A DNA stretch of 64,000 bases. Source: Burkholderia cenocepacia. Lineage in GTDB: Bacteria > Pseudomonadota > Gammaproteobacteria > Burkholderiales > Burkholderiaceae. A program made the translations under genes and the position numbers. The notes beneath the pieces were generated by a model. That model saw only the letters and a program-made list of their open reading frames with translations, was not told the DNA's origin and did no database searches. Numbering within the stretch: position 1 is the stretch's first letter; the number at the start of each line of letters is the position of its first letter. Positions 8,705-17,563 of this stretch are shown here, piece by piece. The stretch spans positions 186,001 through 250,000 of the forward strand of contig NZ_CP060040.1 of NCBI RefSeq assembly GCF_014211915.1, given 5' to 3'.

Positions 8705-9850
8705 CTTGACGTTCTCCTCTCCCTAAAGGGAGAGGATTCCCACACCTGGCGATGCACGTCCGCATCGGAGAATGTTCAACGCAGCGTTGGTATCTCGATC
8801 ATGCTCGACACCACAGTCACTGCAGGTCCACTCTCTTATTCGCAGTCCCGCGATACCTTTCGGCCGCGTCGTGCTGTCTTGCGACCCGCACGACGAACAG
8901 GACTGGGTCGAACCGCTTTCGTCGACTTCCTCGAACATGGCCCTGTGCGCGATCGCTTTGTAGCGGAGCTTGTTTCGGAAGGACGACCAGGATGCGTCGT
9001 AGACGCTTTTCGCCATCCTGGTTCTGGCGAGTTTGACGGCAGATACGTTGCCGACCGCGATGTAATCGAAGCGCCGCACCAGATCGAGCGCGAGCTTGTG
9101 CTGGAAATCGGAACGGGCATTGGCGACCTTGGCGTGCAACTTCGCGATATGCCTTTTGTGCTTGCTCGCCCGTTGCGCTTTCGCCAGCTTCTCGGCCGCT
9201 CGTCGGCCGAACCGGTCATTGGGCAGCTTCTCGCCGGTCGAAAGTGTGGCGAAGTCTTTCAGGCCGAGATCGATGCCGACGCCGGAACGGATCGGACGAG
9301 CCTGAACATCTGGCATCTCGATTACGACGTTCAAGAACCAGTTGCCGCGTGCATCCTGAGCAAAGTTGGTCCCGTCCTTGATCTTGCCTTCGGGAAGCGG
9401 TCGGCTGTTGAACACGCGAAACGTGTTGCCGGCGAAACGGAACGCGTCACCCTCGCGCTTCAGGTCACGCCCCTTCAGCGGCACCCAGCCCAGCGATTTC
9501 CTGCCGCGATAGCGCAGGTAGGGCCGACGGCGCTGACTGCGCGACTTCGCGTATTGCTCGCACGTCGCGTTGACCGTGCCGGAGTGAATACCGAGTTCCT
9601 TGCTGCTACCGGTCGTCAGCACGTTCAGATCGAATCCCGTCGGCCACTTCTTGCCCCACTTGAGCGCGTGCTTCTGCGTGTCGTTGCAGAAGTTCCAGAC
9701 GTAGTTCACCGCGCGGCTCTGCTTGTTAAGCAGTCCGTTGAGCGACTTCACGCGGTAGCGGTAGACAAGAATCATGCCGATGATCCTAACCCGTGGAAGA
9801 AGCTGCCTGTCAACAGCACGCCTTTCCTCCTCGTCCGGAAGGACGGGGTT
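8705..9850 (-). mobile_element. IS1341-like element: stand-alone tnpB with terminal hairpins
   Basis: A 1.1-kb insertion lies between the Fe-S protein gene and the DUF3501 gene. It carries only tnpB (no Y1 transposase tnpA), on the opposite strand to the host genes. Hairpins sit near both ends. At the tnpB 3' side, CCTCTCCC (8716-8723) pairs with GGGAGAGG (8728-8735) around a TAAA loop and overlaps the stop codon. At the 5' side, CCTCGTCC (9829-9836) pairs with GGACGGGG (9841-9848) around GGAA. IS200/IS605-family ends carry such subterminal hairpins, and the omega RNA of TnpB is normally made from the 3' end of tnpB. Exact element ends are not determined; the limits given are approximate. Confidence 0.75.
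8723..9775 (-). CDS. tnpB: TnpB-family RNA-guided endonuclease (IS605 OrfB)
   Basis: 350 residues from an ATG at 9775. An N-terminal basic helical region has RSQRRRPYLRYRGRKSLGWV. RuvC-I is GIDLGLKDFATLS with the first catalytic Asp. The C-terminal zinc ribbon is CSSCGSQD...CSDCG, and RuvC-III is EHDRDTNAALNILRCG. At RuvC-II, where TnpB and Cas12 normally have a Glu in an IxxEDLN-type strand, this protein reads YIAVGNVSAVKLARTRMAKS, so the Glu position is Gly. A nearby FEEVDE could supply an alternative acid; TnpB groups with a relocated RuvC-II Glu have been described. Without TnpA in cis, movement would need a transposase in trans. Nuclease activity cannot be decided from sequence. Confidence 0.9.
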   Translation of the reverse strand: MILVYRYRVKSLNGLLNKQSRAVNYVWNFCNDTQKHALKWGKKWPTGFDLNVLTTGSSKELGIHSGTVNATCEQYAKSRSQRRRPYLRYRGRKSLGWVPLKGRDLKREGDAFRFAGNTFRVFNSRPLPEGKIKDGTNFAQDARGNWFLNVVIEMPDVQARPIRSGVGIDLGLKDFATLSTGEKLPNDRFGRRAAEKLAKAQRASKHKRHIAKLHAKVANARSDFQHKLALDLVRRFDYIAVGNVSAVKLARTRMAKSVYDASWSSFRNKLRYKAIAHRAMFEEVDESGSTQSCSSCGSQDSTTRPKGIAGLRIREWTCSDCGVEHDRDTNAALNILRCGRASPGVGILSL

Positions 9851-9864
9851 TCTCGGAGCAACTG

Positions 9865-10446
9865 ATGACGCTGACCCGCGACTCCCTGCTGACGCTCGAA
9901 GCGTACGCGAAAATCCGCAAGGCCGAACACGCGCGGCTCGTCGCGTACAAGCGCCGCCGCGCGGTGGCACTCGGCAACCACCTGCGTTTCCTGTTCGAGG
10001 ACGAGACGACGATCCGCTACCAGATCCACGAGATGCTGCACATCGAGAAGCTCTTCGACGAAGCCGGCATCGAAGGGGAGCTGGAAGCGTATCTGCCGCT
10101 GGTGCCCGACGGCACCAACCTGAAGGCGACGATGCAGATCGAGTACGAGCACGAGATCGAACGGCGCGCGGCGCTCGCGCGGCTGATCGGTGTCGAGGAT
10201 CGCGTGTACCTGCAGGTCGACGGATACGCGAGCGTCTACGCGATCGCCGACGAGGATCTCGAGCGCGACAACGCGGAGAAAACCTCGGCCGTGCACTTCG
10301 TCCGCTTCGAGTTCGATGCGCCGATGCGCGCGGCGCTCAAGGGCGGGGCGGCACTGTCGATCGGCTGCGATCACCCGGCCTACACGATGCCGCCGCAGCG
10401 GGTGGACGCGGACGTGACCGCGTCACTGGCCGGCGATCTGCGCTAG
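9865..10446 (+). CDS. DUF3501 family protein
   Basis: 193 residues beginning MTLTRDSLLTLEAYAKIRKA, with a CGGAG ribosome site seven bases upstream of the ATG. The family (PF12007) is recognised by the acidic/aromatic stretch FEDETTIRYQIHEMLHIEKL and by SIGCDHPAYTMP near the end, which fits a possible metal or cofactor pocket. It normally directly follows the rubrerythrin and GlpC-like Fe-S genes, and is assumed to work with them in peroxide defence, but no activity is established. Here a tnpB element lies immediately upstream, so its expression now depends on readthrough or a new promoter. Confidence 0.85.
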   Translation: MTLTRDSLLTLEAYAKIRKAEHARLVAYKRRRAVALGNHLRFLFEDETTIRYQIHEMLHIEKLFDEAGIEGELEAYLPLVPDGTNLKATMQIEYEHEIERRAALARLIGVEDRVYLQVDGYASVYAIADEDLERDNAEKTSAVHFVRFEFDAPMRAALKGGAALSIGCDHPAYTMPPQRVDADVTASLAGDLR

Positions 10447-11180
10447 CGCCACTGCTACCTCCACCGCGTGCCACGCACGCGGGCTTGCGCTTTTCCGTTC
10501 CGACCCGAAGAAACCCGCGCCCCACGCCCTGCGGCGCGGCCGCGTGGCGCTCGCCGCGAAGTTGTAACAAGCGTGACGGATTTGCATGCGGGGACACATT
10601 GGGCACGCTGCGTCAGCGTGTTTTCATCACTCGCAGGGAAACAATAAAGAGATTGTGCATGAAGATAATTTGATTCAGCTCAATTTGAACGATTTACCGA
10701 TTCGTGAATATCTTGTTACGAATTTTCCCCTGATTTACCGATTTTCGGAGGCTATTCCGGGTGGTGTCGCCGGCAGGGGCCGGAGCAGCCCGAAACCGCC
10801 TGCTTAAGCGCATTCCTCAGACGCTGCGGAGCCCCGCTGGACGGGCCTTTGCAGTCATCGGCATAAAGATCTCGCAAAAAAATTCAAGCATAAATGGTTT
10901 GCCCGCCCATGGCAGGTTGTTTCAGTGCGTAACATTAAGTCATTGTCATATTGAGATAAACCCTAGGGATGGTATGCTTCGTGCACAAAAATTCCCACAT
11001 TGGAGTGAGACCGCGATTTGTGCGCCATTGCCGGGAATCGCGGCACCGAGAAAGTGCGGTGTCGCCCGGTATGCACAACGCCGGATAACCATAATGTGCA
11101 ACCTGGCCGCCCCGCGACGCGAAGTGTCGCGACGGCGCCGCCAATCGCAGCCCCGGCCTGGCTGCGTGGAGAGATCGACT
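10447..11180. other. Intergenic region, AT-richer than surroundings, upstream of the DUF4096-type gene
   Basis: About 730 bp without a convincing gene. The part from 10640 to 11010 is clearly richer in A and T than the flanks, unlike the coding DNA. A 12-bp direct repeat GATTTACCGATT occurs at 10691-10702 and 10732-10743, 41 bp apart. A small open frame (10586-10807) has non-biased codon use and no recognisable product. The region is a candidate for the promoter and silencing region (for example H-NS-type binding) of the gene at 11181. No RNA gene was recognised. Confidence 0.4.
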
Positions 11181-12122
11181 ATGTTCTTCGATGAGCTTAA
11201 CGATGAAGAGTGGTTTCGCCTTTCAGCGCTGATCGCCGATGAACCCATCCGGCTGAACCGTCGCGGGCGTCCACGCGCCGAACCGCGTGTCGTCGCCAAC
11301 GCGGTGCTGTGGATCCTGACGACCGGGGAAGCCTGGTCAAAGCTGCCCGGCCGCTATCCGTCCGGGCCGACGTGCCGTCGTCGCTACGAGGAGTGGCTCG
11401 CGAACGGCACGCTGCTGAAGATGATCGACGTGCTGACCCAGTTCAGCGGGCGCACGTTCGCGTATATTCCGCCGCCGCCGGAGGCGGTCGTGCCGGCTCG
11501 CCGTGCGGAACCGGTGCCCGACAACGACCGTCTGCGCGGCGTGTTCTGGCAGAACCCCGAGTCGTGGCAATTGCCGGTTGCGCAGGCAAACGTTTGGGAG
11601 GGCGAAGGCGCGTCGTTGAGCACGCTGTCGGCCGACCAGGTGGACGGCCGCGCCGACGTGTCGTTCGCGGTGCCCGGCGCGCCGGCCGCGGAGCTGCGCC
11701 ATGCGCGCGCGTCGGCGGCGAGCTTCGCCGCGGCCGAGCCGCAGGTCGACGAGTATCGCGGCTATACGATCAGCGGCATCGCACAGCCCGTGCAGAACCT
11801 GATGTATCGCGCGTGGGCCGAGATCTCGCAGGACGACCGGCGCGTCGAACGCTCGGGCCTGATCGGCCCGCGCTTCACCGACGCCGAGGCAGCGGAGCAG
11901 TACGCGCTCGAGTGGGCACGCCAGTGGATCGATCGCCACGGTGCAAGCGACGCGCCGGCGCGCGAGCCGCAAGGCGAGGTGCTGGCCGGTTTGTCGGCGC
12001 TGGCGCGCGCGGAATCGGACATCAAGCGCTTCATCGCCGAGCGTCGCGCGGGCGTGTTGTCGGAAAGCCGCAACGATCCCGTGCAGTCGGAGCGTCGCGA
12101 ATACGCGTACCGCGTGGGCTGA
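11181..12122 (+). CDS. DUF4096-type (IS5-transposase head) DNA-binding protein beside the EPS cluster
   Basis: 313 residues. The first 90 resemble the N-terminal DUF4096 domain of IS5-type transposases: FDELNDEEWFRLSALIADEP, then RGRPRAEPRVVANAVLWILT and WSKLPGRYPSGPTCRRRYEE. The transposase catalytic DDE domain is absent. Instead there are a linker and a domain from about residue 190 (EYRGYTISGIAQPVQNLMYR, then GPRFTDAEAAEQYALEWARQ) that I cannot name. The gene has normal codon bias for the genome and no inverted repeats around it, so it looks domesticated rather than mobile. It converges on bceA with a terminator between. A regulatory role for the exopolysaccharide genes is plausible but inferred. 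Confidence 0.7.
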   Translation: MFFDELNDEEWFRLSALIADEPIRLNRRGRPRAEPRVVANAVLWILTTGEAWSKLPGRYPSGPTCRRRYEEWLANGTLLKMIDVLTQFSGRTFAYIPPPPEAVVPARRAEPVPDNDRLRGVFWQNPESWQLPVAQANVWEGEGASLSTLSADQVDGRADVSFAVPGAPAAELRHARASAASFAAAEPQVDEYRGYTISGIAQPVQNLMYRAWAEISQDDRRVERSGLIGPRFTDAEAAEQYALEWARQWIDRHGASDAPAREPQGEVLAGLSALARAESDIKRFIAERRAGVLSESRNDPVQSERREYAYRVG

Positions 12123-12199
12123 TCGCCGTTGCCGTGCAACGCGCGGGCCGTCGTGTGCCACGACGCCCGCGCGGAAATCCCGTGTCTCCATGTCTGCCC

Positions 12200-12227
12200 G
12201 GGCGCCGCTGTCGAAGCGGCGCCCTTT
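12200..12227. terminator. Rho-independent terminator between DUF4096-type gene and bceA
   Basis: Ten-base-pair perfect stem, GGGCGCCGCT with AGCGGCGCCC, a GTCGA loop, then TTT. It lies between two convergent genes and would serve the plus-strand gene ending at 12122; the stem is symmetric, so it may also act on bceA transcripts. Confidence 0.65.
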
Positions 12228-12240
12228 GTCGCATGACGCG

Positions 12241-13797
12241 TTACTGCCGGCCGTAGGTATCGTCGAAGCGGACGATGTCGTCCTCGCCGAGATACGCACC
12301 CGACTGCACTTCGATCAGCTCGAGCGGCATCTTGCCCGGGTTCTCCAGGCGGTGCGAGACGCCGAGCGGAATGTACGTCGATTCGTTTTCGGACAGCAGG
12401 AACGTTTCGTCGCCGCGCGTGATGCGTGCCGTGCCGCGCACGACGATCCAGTGTTCGGCGCGGTGATGGTGCATCTGCAGCGACAGTTGCGCGCCCGGCT
12501 TCACGACGATGCGCTTCACCTGGAAGCGCTCGCCGGTGTCGACCGAGTCGTAGTGGCCCCACGGACGATGCACCTTGCGGTGATCGGTCGCTTCGGTGCC
12601 TTGTCGCGCCTTGATGTGCCCGACGATCTTCTTCACGTCCTGCACGCGTGATTTATCCGCGACGAGCACGGCGTCGGGCGTTTCGACGACGACCAGGTTC
12701 TGCGTGCCGACGCAGGCGACGAGCCGGCTTTCCGAATGCGCGAACGTCGAGTCGGCGCCTTCGAACAGCACGTGGCCGCGGCCGACGTTGCCGCTCTCGT
12801 CCTTCGGCGAGATCTGCCAGATCGCGTCCCACGAGCCGACGTCGGACCAGCCCGCGTCGAGCGGCACGACGACGCTTTCGCACAGTTGCGGCTGGCTCGC
12901 GAGCGGCTCCATCACCGCGTAGTCGATCGAGTTCGACGGCGACGCGGCGAATGCGTCGCGATCGACGCGGAAGAAATCGCCGTCTTCCTTGCCCTGTGCG
13001 ACGGCCTGTTCGCAGGCCGCGTAGATTGCCGGTTCGAGCTGCCGGATCGCGTTCAGCCAGACCGACGCGCGCACGATGAAGATCCCGCTGTTCCACCAGT
13101 ATTCGCCCGACGCGACGTACTGCTGCGCGAGCTCGAGGTGCGGCTTCTCGACGAAACGGTCGAGGCGGCGCACGTCGAGGGTGCCCGTTCCGGCGTCGCC
13201 GAGCGGTGCGCCGACGCGAATGTAGCCGTAGCCGGTTTCCGCGTGCTTGGGCACGATGCCCATCGTCGCGATCTTGCCTTGCGCCGCGCAGTGCACGCCG
13301 GCCGCGACGGCCGCGTGAAAGCGCGGCAGGTCCGCGACCGCATGGTCGGCCGGCATCACGGTCATCACCGCGTCGGTGCCGTTCGCGACGAGTCGCAGCG
13401 CGGCGAGCGTCAGCGCCGGCGCGGTGTCGCGGCCGAGCGGCTCGAGCATGATGGTCGCGTTCCTGGCCGTCAGGCGCAGCTGTTCGGCGGTCGTGAAGCG
13501 ATGATCCTCGCCGCATACGATCAGCACGTCGTCGTTCAGCGGGTAGTCGGCCGTCAGGCCGTCGAGGCGCAGCGCGGTGGATTGCAGCAGCGAGTGATCG
13601 CCGAGCAGTCCGATCAGCTGTTTCGGAAAACGCTCGCGCGACATCGGCCACAGGCGCGTGCCGGAACCGCCGGCGAGAATCACGGGCTGCACGGCGAGAC
13701 GTGTGCCGACGGCGGGCATACCGGCTGCGGGTGTGCCAGCTGCGGGTGCGGCGGAAGAAGAATGGCGCGTTTCGGCGACCACTGCCGGAGCATTCAT
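12241..13797 (-). CDS. bceA: Mannose-1-phosphate guanylyltransferase / mannose-6-phosphate isomerase
   Basis: 518 residues, from ATG 13795-13797 with GGAGAG upstream. After an Ala/Pro-rich lead of about 35 residues comes the nucleotidyltransferase signature GGSGTRLWPMSRERFPKQ. Further motifs are TVMPADHAVAD, FVEKP and NSGIFIVRASVWL. The C-terminal cupin (type II PMI) has KPGAQLSLQMHHHRAEHWIV with the metal-binding His residues. The bifunctional enzyme converts fructose-6-phosphate to mannose-6-phosphate and mannose-1-phosphate to GDP-mannose, the donor for cepacian mannose and, after further steps, rhamnose and fucose-type sugars. It is transcribed away from bceB-K across a shared promoter region. 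Confidence 0.95.
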   Translation of the reverse strand: MNAPAVVAETRHSSSAAPAAGTPAAGMPAVGTRLAVQPVILAGGSGTRLWPMSRERFPKQLIGLLGDHSLLQSTALRLDGLTADYPLNDDVLIVCGEDHRFTTAEQLRLTARNATIMLEPLGRDTAPALTLAALRLVANGTDAVMTVMPADHAVADLPRFHAAVAAGVHCAAQGKIATMGIVPKHAETGYGYIRVGAPLGDAGTGTLDVRRLDRFVEKPHLELAQQYVASGEYWWNSGIFIVRASVWLNAIRQLEPAIYAACEQAVAQGKEDGDFFRVDRDAFAASPSNSIDYAVMEPLASQPQLCESVVVPLDAGWSDVGSWDAIWQISPKDESGNVGRGHVLFEGADSTFAHSESRLVACVGTQNLVVVETPDAVLVADKSRVQDVKKIVGHIKARQGTEATDHRKVHRPWGHYDSVDTGERFQVKRIVVKPGAQLSLQMHHHRAEHWIVVRGTARITRGDETFLLSENESTYIPLGVSHRLENPGKMPLELIEVQSGAYLGEDDIVRFDDTYGRQ

Positions 13798-14228
13798 GAT
13801 GACACTCTCCACGGTTGAAGTCAGTGCCTGTCGTTGTAGCATGAAGTAAATCGACAATAAAACCGGACCCAATGGCGGATATCCGCCACGCATTCATCCG
13901 GGAGAATTTTCCGCGGTAGCATTGGCCGGAAATAAAAAAGTAAAAAATAATTCCGGGCGCCGGCCGGACGCGACCGCCCGCAAAGGGTGAGCGGAAGGCG
14001 TAACGACTCATAAAAAATCTCCATTTCCCGCCCATTCGGGAAAACCTGCCGATTTAATTAAAAAAGATCGCGGCAAGAATTTCCGATTATTTTTCGAAAT
14101 ACTTGTGCGCTTGAGGATGAATTTTCTTGTCGCTTCAATAGCGTCATGCAACGTTTGATTCGAATGTGCGGCACGGGCTGCACAAGGCGCTGTTCGGCAA
14201 ACGCCTGTTCAAAGAAGAGGAAACAGAC
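13798..14228. promoter_or_regulatory. Divergent bceA / bceB-K promoter region with a perfect palindrome
   Basis: This 430-bp space separates the two halves of the exopolysaccharide cluster and is much richer in A and T than the genes (13840-13950 and 14020-14140 especially). TGGCGGATATCCGCCA (13873-13888) is a perfect 16-bp palindrome placed 76 bp before the bceA start, well suited as a dimeric regulator site. For bceB a possible sigma-70 promoter is TTGAGG (14111-14116), 17 bp, TTCAAT (14134-14139). Both are predictions from the sequence alone. Confidence 0.5.
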
Positions 14229-15602
14229 ATGTTGAGCGTGCTGGCGAGAGTCATCGATATCGCGATGGTCGTGACGGGCGCGCTGATCGCGGCCGCGCTG
14301 CACGGCGGCAGCATCGGGCTCAGCGACCTGCAGCGCACGACGGTGCTGTTCGACTGCCTGCTGGTCGTCGTGTTCTTTCCGGCCTTCGGCATCTACCAGT
14401 CGTGGCGCGGCAAGCGCCTCGTCGGGCTGATGGGGCGGGTCGTGTTCGCGTGGCTCGCGGTCGAGCTCGCGGGCATCCTGATGAGTTTCAGCTTTCACCA
14501 GTCGGGCGACCTGTCGCGGCTGTGGCTGGGTTACTGGGCGCTCGCGACGACGGTGCTGCTCGCCGGCTCGAAGGCCTGCGTGCACGTCGTGCTGCGGCAA
14601 TTGCGCCGCGGCGGCTACAACCTGAAGGCGGTGGCGATCGTCGGCGGCACGCCGGCGGCGCGGCGGCTGATCGCGCAGATGCGGGCGCGGCCGGAAGCCG
14701 GCTTCAATCCGGTGTGCGTGTACGACGAAAGCGAGGCGCCGGGCGAAGTCGCGCTCGACGACGTGCGGATCGAGCGGCAGTTCGAATCGCTGGTGTGGCT
14801 GGTGCGCAGCCGCGCGATCAGCGAGCTGTGGCTCACGCTGCCGATCACGGAGGAGCGCCGGATTCACCAGATCGTGACGGTGTTTCGCCACGACTTCGTG
14901 AACATCCGCTTCATTCCGGACGTGCGCACGCTGTCGTTCTTCAACCAGGAAGTGGTCGAGGTGCTCGGCGTGCCGGCGATCAACCTCGCGGCGTCGCCGA
15001 TCACCGACGTGCGGATCTTGCCGAAGTTCGTGTTCGACCGGCTGTTCGCGCTGGCGGCGCTCACCGCGCTCGCGCCGGTGATGGTGCTGATCGCGGCGCT
15101 GATCAAGCTGACCTCGCGCGGGCCGGTGTTCTTTCGGCAGAAGCGCAAGGGCATCGACGGGCACGAGTTCGAGATCTACAAGTTTCGCTCGATGAAGGTG
15201 CACCAGGAAGTGGCCGGCCAGGTCACGCAGGCGACCAGGAACGACTCGCGCGTGACGCCGGTCGGCCGGTTCCTGCGCCGCACGAGCCTCGACGAACTGC
15301 CGCAGTTCATCAACGTGCTGAAGGGCGAGATGTCGGTGGTGGGGCCGCGCCCGCATGCGCTCGCGCACGACGACATCTACAAGGATCTGGTCAAGGGCTA
15401 CATGTTCCGCTACCGGATCAAGCCCGGCATCACCGGATGGGCGCAGATCAACGGCTATCGCGGCGAGACCGACCAGATCGAGAAGATGATGGGCCGCGTG
15501 AAGCTCGACCTGTACTACATGCAGAACTGGTCGTTCTGGCTCGACATCAAGATCGTCGTGCTGACGCTGTGGAAAGGCTTCACCGGCAGCAACGCGTACT
15601 GA
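14229..15602 (+). CDS. bceB: Undecaprenyl-phosphate glucose phosphotransferase
   Basis: 457 residues if translation starts at ATG 14229, which has AAGAGGAAA ten bases upstream; an in-frame GTG at 14166 would add 21 residues. The N-terminal half has four to five membrane segments and a Rossmann-like region ([19 protein letters not shown]). The C-terminal half is the bacterial sugar transferase domain: a membrane segment, then [47 protein letters not shown] and [20 protein letters not shown]. It loads the first sugar phosphate (glucose in cepacian) on undecaprenyl phosphate to begin each repeat unit. First gene of the plus-strand unit. Confidence 0.92.
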   Translation: MLSVLARVIDIAMVVTGALIAAALHGGSIGLSDLQRTTVLFDCLLVVVFFPAFGIYQSWRGKRLVGLMGRVVFAWLAVELAGILMSFSFHQSGDLSRLWLGYWALATTVLLAGSKACVHVVLRQLRRGGYNLKAVAIVGGTPAARRLIAQMRARPEAGFNPVCVYDESEAPGEVALDDVRIERQFESLVWLVRSRAISELWLTLPITEERRIHQIVTVFRHDFVNIRFIPDVRTLSFFNQEVVEVLGVPAINLAASPITDVRILPKFVFDRLFALAALTALAPVMVLIAALIKLTSRGPVFFRQKRKGIDGHEFEIYKFRSMKVHQEVAGQVTQATRNDSRVTPVGRFLRRTSLDELPQFINVLKGEMSVVGPRPHALAHDDIYKDLVKGYMFRYRIKPGITGWAQINGYRGETDQIEKMMGRVKLDLYYMQNWSFWLDIKIVVLTLWKGFTGSNAY

Positions 15603-15676
15603 CACCGACGCGCCGCGTCACGCGGGCATTCCGGTTTTACGAATTTCGAATCATTGGTCAAGGGGTCCGACACATC

Positions 15677-17089
15677 ATGAATCTGACTATCATCGGCAGC
15701 GGTTACGTAGGGCTCGTCACCGGCGCCTGTCTCGCCGACATCGGGCACGACGTGTTCTGTCTCGACGTCGACCAGGCAAAGATCGATATCCTGAACAACG
15801 GCGGCGTACCGATCCACGAGCCGGGCCTGAAGGAAGTCATCGCGCGCAACCGCTCGGCCGGCCGCCTGCGCTTCTCGACCGACATCGAGGCCGCGGTCGC
15901 GCACGGCGACGTGCAGTTCATCGCGGTCGGCACGCCGCCCGACGAGGACGGCTCGGCCGACCTGCAGTACGTGCTCGCGGCGGCGCGCAACATCGGCCGC
16001 TACATGACCGGCTTCAAGGTGATCGTCGACAAGTCGACGGTGCCGGTCGGCACGGCCGAGCGCGTGCGCGCGGCGGTCGCCGAGGAGCTCGCGAAGCGCG
16101 GCGGCGACCAGATGTTCTCGGTCGTGTCGAATCCGGAATTCCTGAAGGAAGGCGCGGCCGTCGACGATTTCACGCGGCCGGACCGCATCGTGATCGGCTG
16201 CGACGACGACGTGCCGGGCGAGCGCGCCCGCGAGCTGATGAAGAAGCTCTATGCGCCGTTCAACCGCAATCACGAGCGCACGCTGTACATGGACGTGCGC
16301 TCGGCCGAGTTCACGAAATACGCGGCGAACGCGATGCTCGCGACGCGTATCTCGTTCATGAACGAGCTGGCGAACCTCGCCGACCGCTTCGGCGCCGACA
16401 TCGAGGCCGTGCGCCGCGGGATCGGTTCCGATCCGCGCATCGGCTACCACTTCCTGTACGCCGGCTGCGGCTACGGCGGCTCGTGCTTCCCGAAGGACGT
16501 CGAGGCGCTGATCCGCACGGCCGACGAGCACGGTCAGTCGCTGCAGATCCTGAAGGCCGTGTCGTCGGTCAACGCGACGCAAAAGCGCGTGCTCGCCGAG
16601 AAGATCGTCGCGCGTTTCGGCGAGGACCTGAGCGGCCGCACGTTCGCGCTGTGGGGCCTGGCGTTCAAGCCGAACACCGACGACATGCGCGAGGCGCCGA
16701 GCCGTGAGCTGATCGCCGAGCTGCTGTCGCGCGGCGCGCGCGTCGCCGCGTACGACCCGGTCGCGCAGCAGGAAGCGCGCCGCGTGATCGCGCTCGATCT
16801 CGCCGATCACCCGAGCTGGCTCGAGCGCCTCTCCTTCGTCGACGACGAGGCGCAAGCCGCGCGCGACGCCGACGCGCTCGTGATCGTCACCGAATGGAAG
16901 GCGTTCAAGAGCCCGGACTTCGTCGCGCTCGGCCGCCTGTGGAAGACGCCCGTGATCTTCGACGGCCGCAACCTGTACGAGCCGGAGACGATGAGCGAGC
17001 AGGGCATCGAGTACCACCCGATCGGCCGGCCGGGCTCGCGCCAGGCGGTCGCCGCTCGCGTGCCGGGCGCCGCGCGCGCCAGCGCGTAA
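15677..17089 (+). CDS. bceC: UDP-glucose 6-dehydrogenase
   Basis: 470 residues starting [20 protein letters not shown], the NAD-binding Gly motif. Other family marks are [55 protein letters not shown] (substrate Lys/Asn) and [14 protein letters not shown] with the catalytic Cys near residue 270. The third domain includes [17 protein letters not shown]. It oxidises UDP-glucose twice to UDP-glucuronate, the donor of the glucuronic acid in cepacian. The C-terminal 20 residues (Ala/Arg-rich) exceed the usual E. coli length. It lies 74 bp after bceB and 30 bp before bceD. Confidence 0.95.
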   Translation: MNLTIIGSGYVGLVTGACLADIGHDVFCLDVDQAKIDILNNGGVPIHEPGLKEVIARNRSAGRLRFSTDIEAAVAHGDVQFIAVGTPPDEDGSADLQYVLAAARNIGRYMTGFKVIVDKSTVPVGTAERVRAAVAEELAKRGGDQMFSVVSNPEFLKEGAAVDDFTRPDRIVIGCDDDVPGERARELMKKLYAPFNRNHERTLYMDVRSAEFTKYAANAMLATRISFMNELANLADRFGADIEAVRRGIGSDPRIGYHFLYAGCGYGGSCFPKDVEALIRTADEHGQSLQILKAVSSVNATQKRVLAEKIVARFGEDLSGRTFALWGLAFKPNTDDMREAPSRELIAELLSRGARVAAYDPVAQQEARRVIALDLADHPSWLERLSFVDDEAQAARDADALVIVTEWKAFKSPDFVALGRLWKTPVIFDGRNLYEPETMSEQGIEYHPIGRPGSRQAVAARVPGAARASA

Positions 17090-17119
17090 CCCGTTTTTCG
17101 TCACTCGTTACGAGACGCC

Positions 17120-17563
17120 ATGTTCCGGAACATCCTGATCGTCTGCCACGCGAACGTCTGCCGCAGCCCGGCGGCGGAAATGCTGTTCAAGTCGCACGCC
17201 GCGTCGCGCGGCGGCCCGCGCCCGACGTTTCATTCGGCCGGCGTGCACGCGAACGACGGCGACGGCATCGATCCGGTGATGCGGCGACTGCTGGCCGAGC
17301 GGGGTGTCGATGCGACGACCCATCGCTCGCGGCGGCTGTCGCGCCGGATCGTGCGCGACGCCGACCTGATTCTCGTCAGCGAGCGCGAACAGATCAAGGC
17401 CGTCGAAGCGGTCGATCCGTTCGCGCGCGGCAAGGTTCACCTGCTCGGCAAGTGGGAAGGGGCCGAGATCGCGGACCCGCACGGCGGCCCCGAGGCCGAC
17501 TACCGCGAGAGCTACTCACTGATCGAACGTCTGGTTCAAGGATGGCTACAGAAACTATGCTGA
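17120..17563 (+). CDS. bceD: Low-molecular-weight protein-tyrosine phosphatase
   Basis: 147 residues. The phosphatase loop is at the N-terminus, VCHANVCRSPAAEML, a CX5R motif with catalytic Cys9 and Arg15. The acid loop is near the C-terminus (EIADPHGG, general acid Asp), followed by the aromatic YRESYSLIERLV helix. By family, this Wzb-type enzyme dephosphorylates the C-terminal tyrosine cluster of the BY-kinase BceF, and the cycle controls chain length and export. Its 3' end overlaps the bceE start region, so the two are translationally coupled. Confidence 0.95.
   Translation: MFRNILIVCHANVCRSPAAEMLFKSHAASRGGPRPTFHSAGVHANDGDGIDPVMRRLLAERGVDATTHRSRRLSRRIVRDADLILVSEREQIKAVEAVDPFARGKVHLLGKWEGAEIADPHGGPEADYRESYSLIERLVQGWLQKLC

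Noticed and set aside
8716..8735. The hairpin at the tnpB stop as a terminator of the Fe-S protein gene
   Set aside because: It lies within the mobile element and lacks a T-run on the plus strand; it is better explained as an element end structure.
10586..10807. A 73-codon frame in the AT-rich region before the DUF4096-type gene
   Set aside because: Codon use does not match the genome, no domain is seen, and its start lies in a region that looks regulatory.
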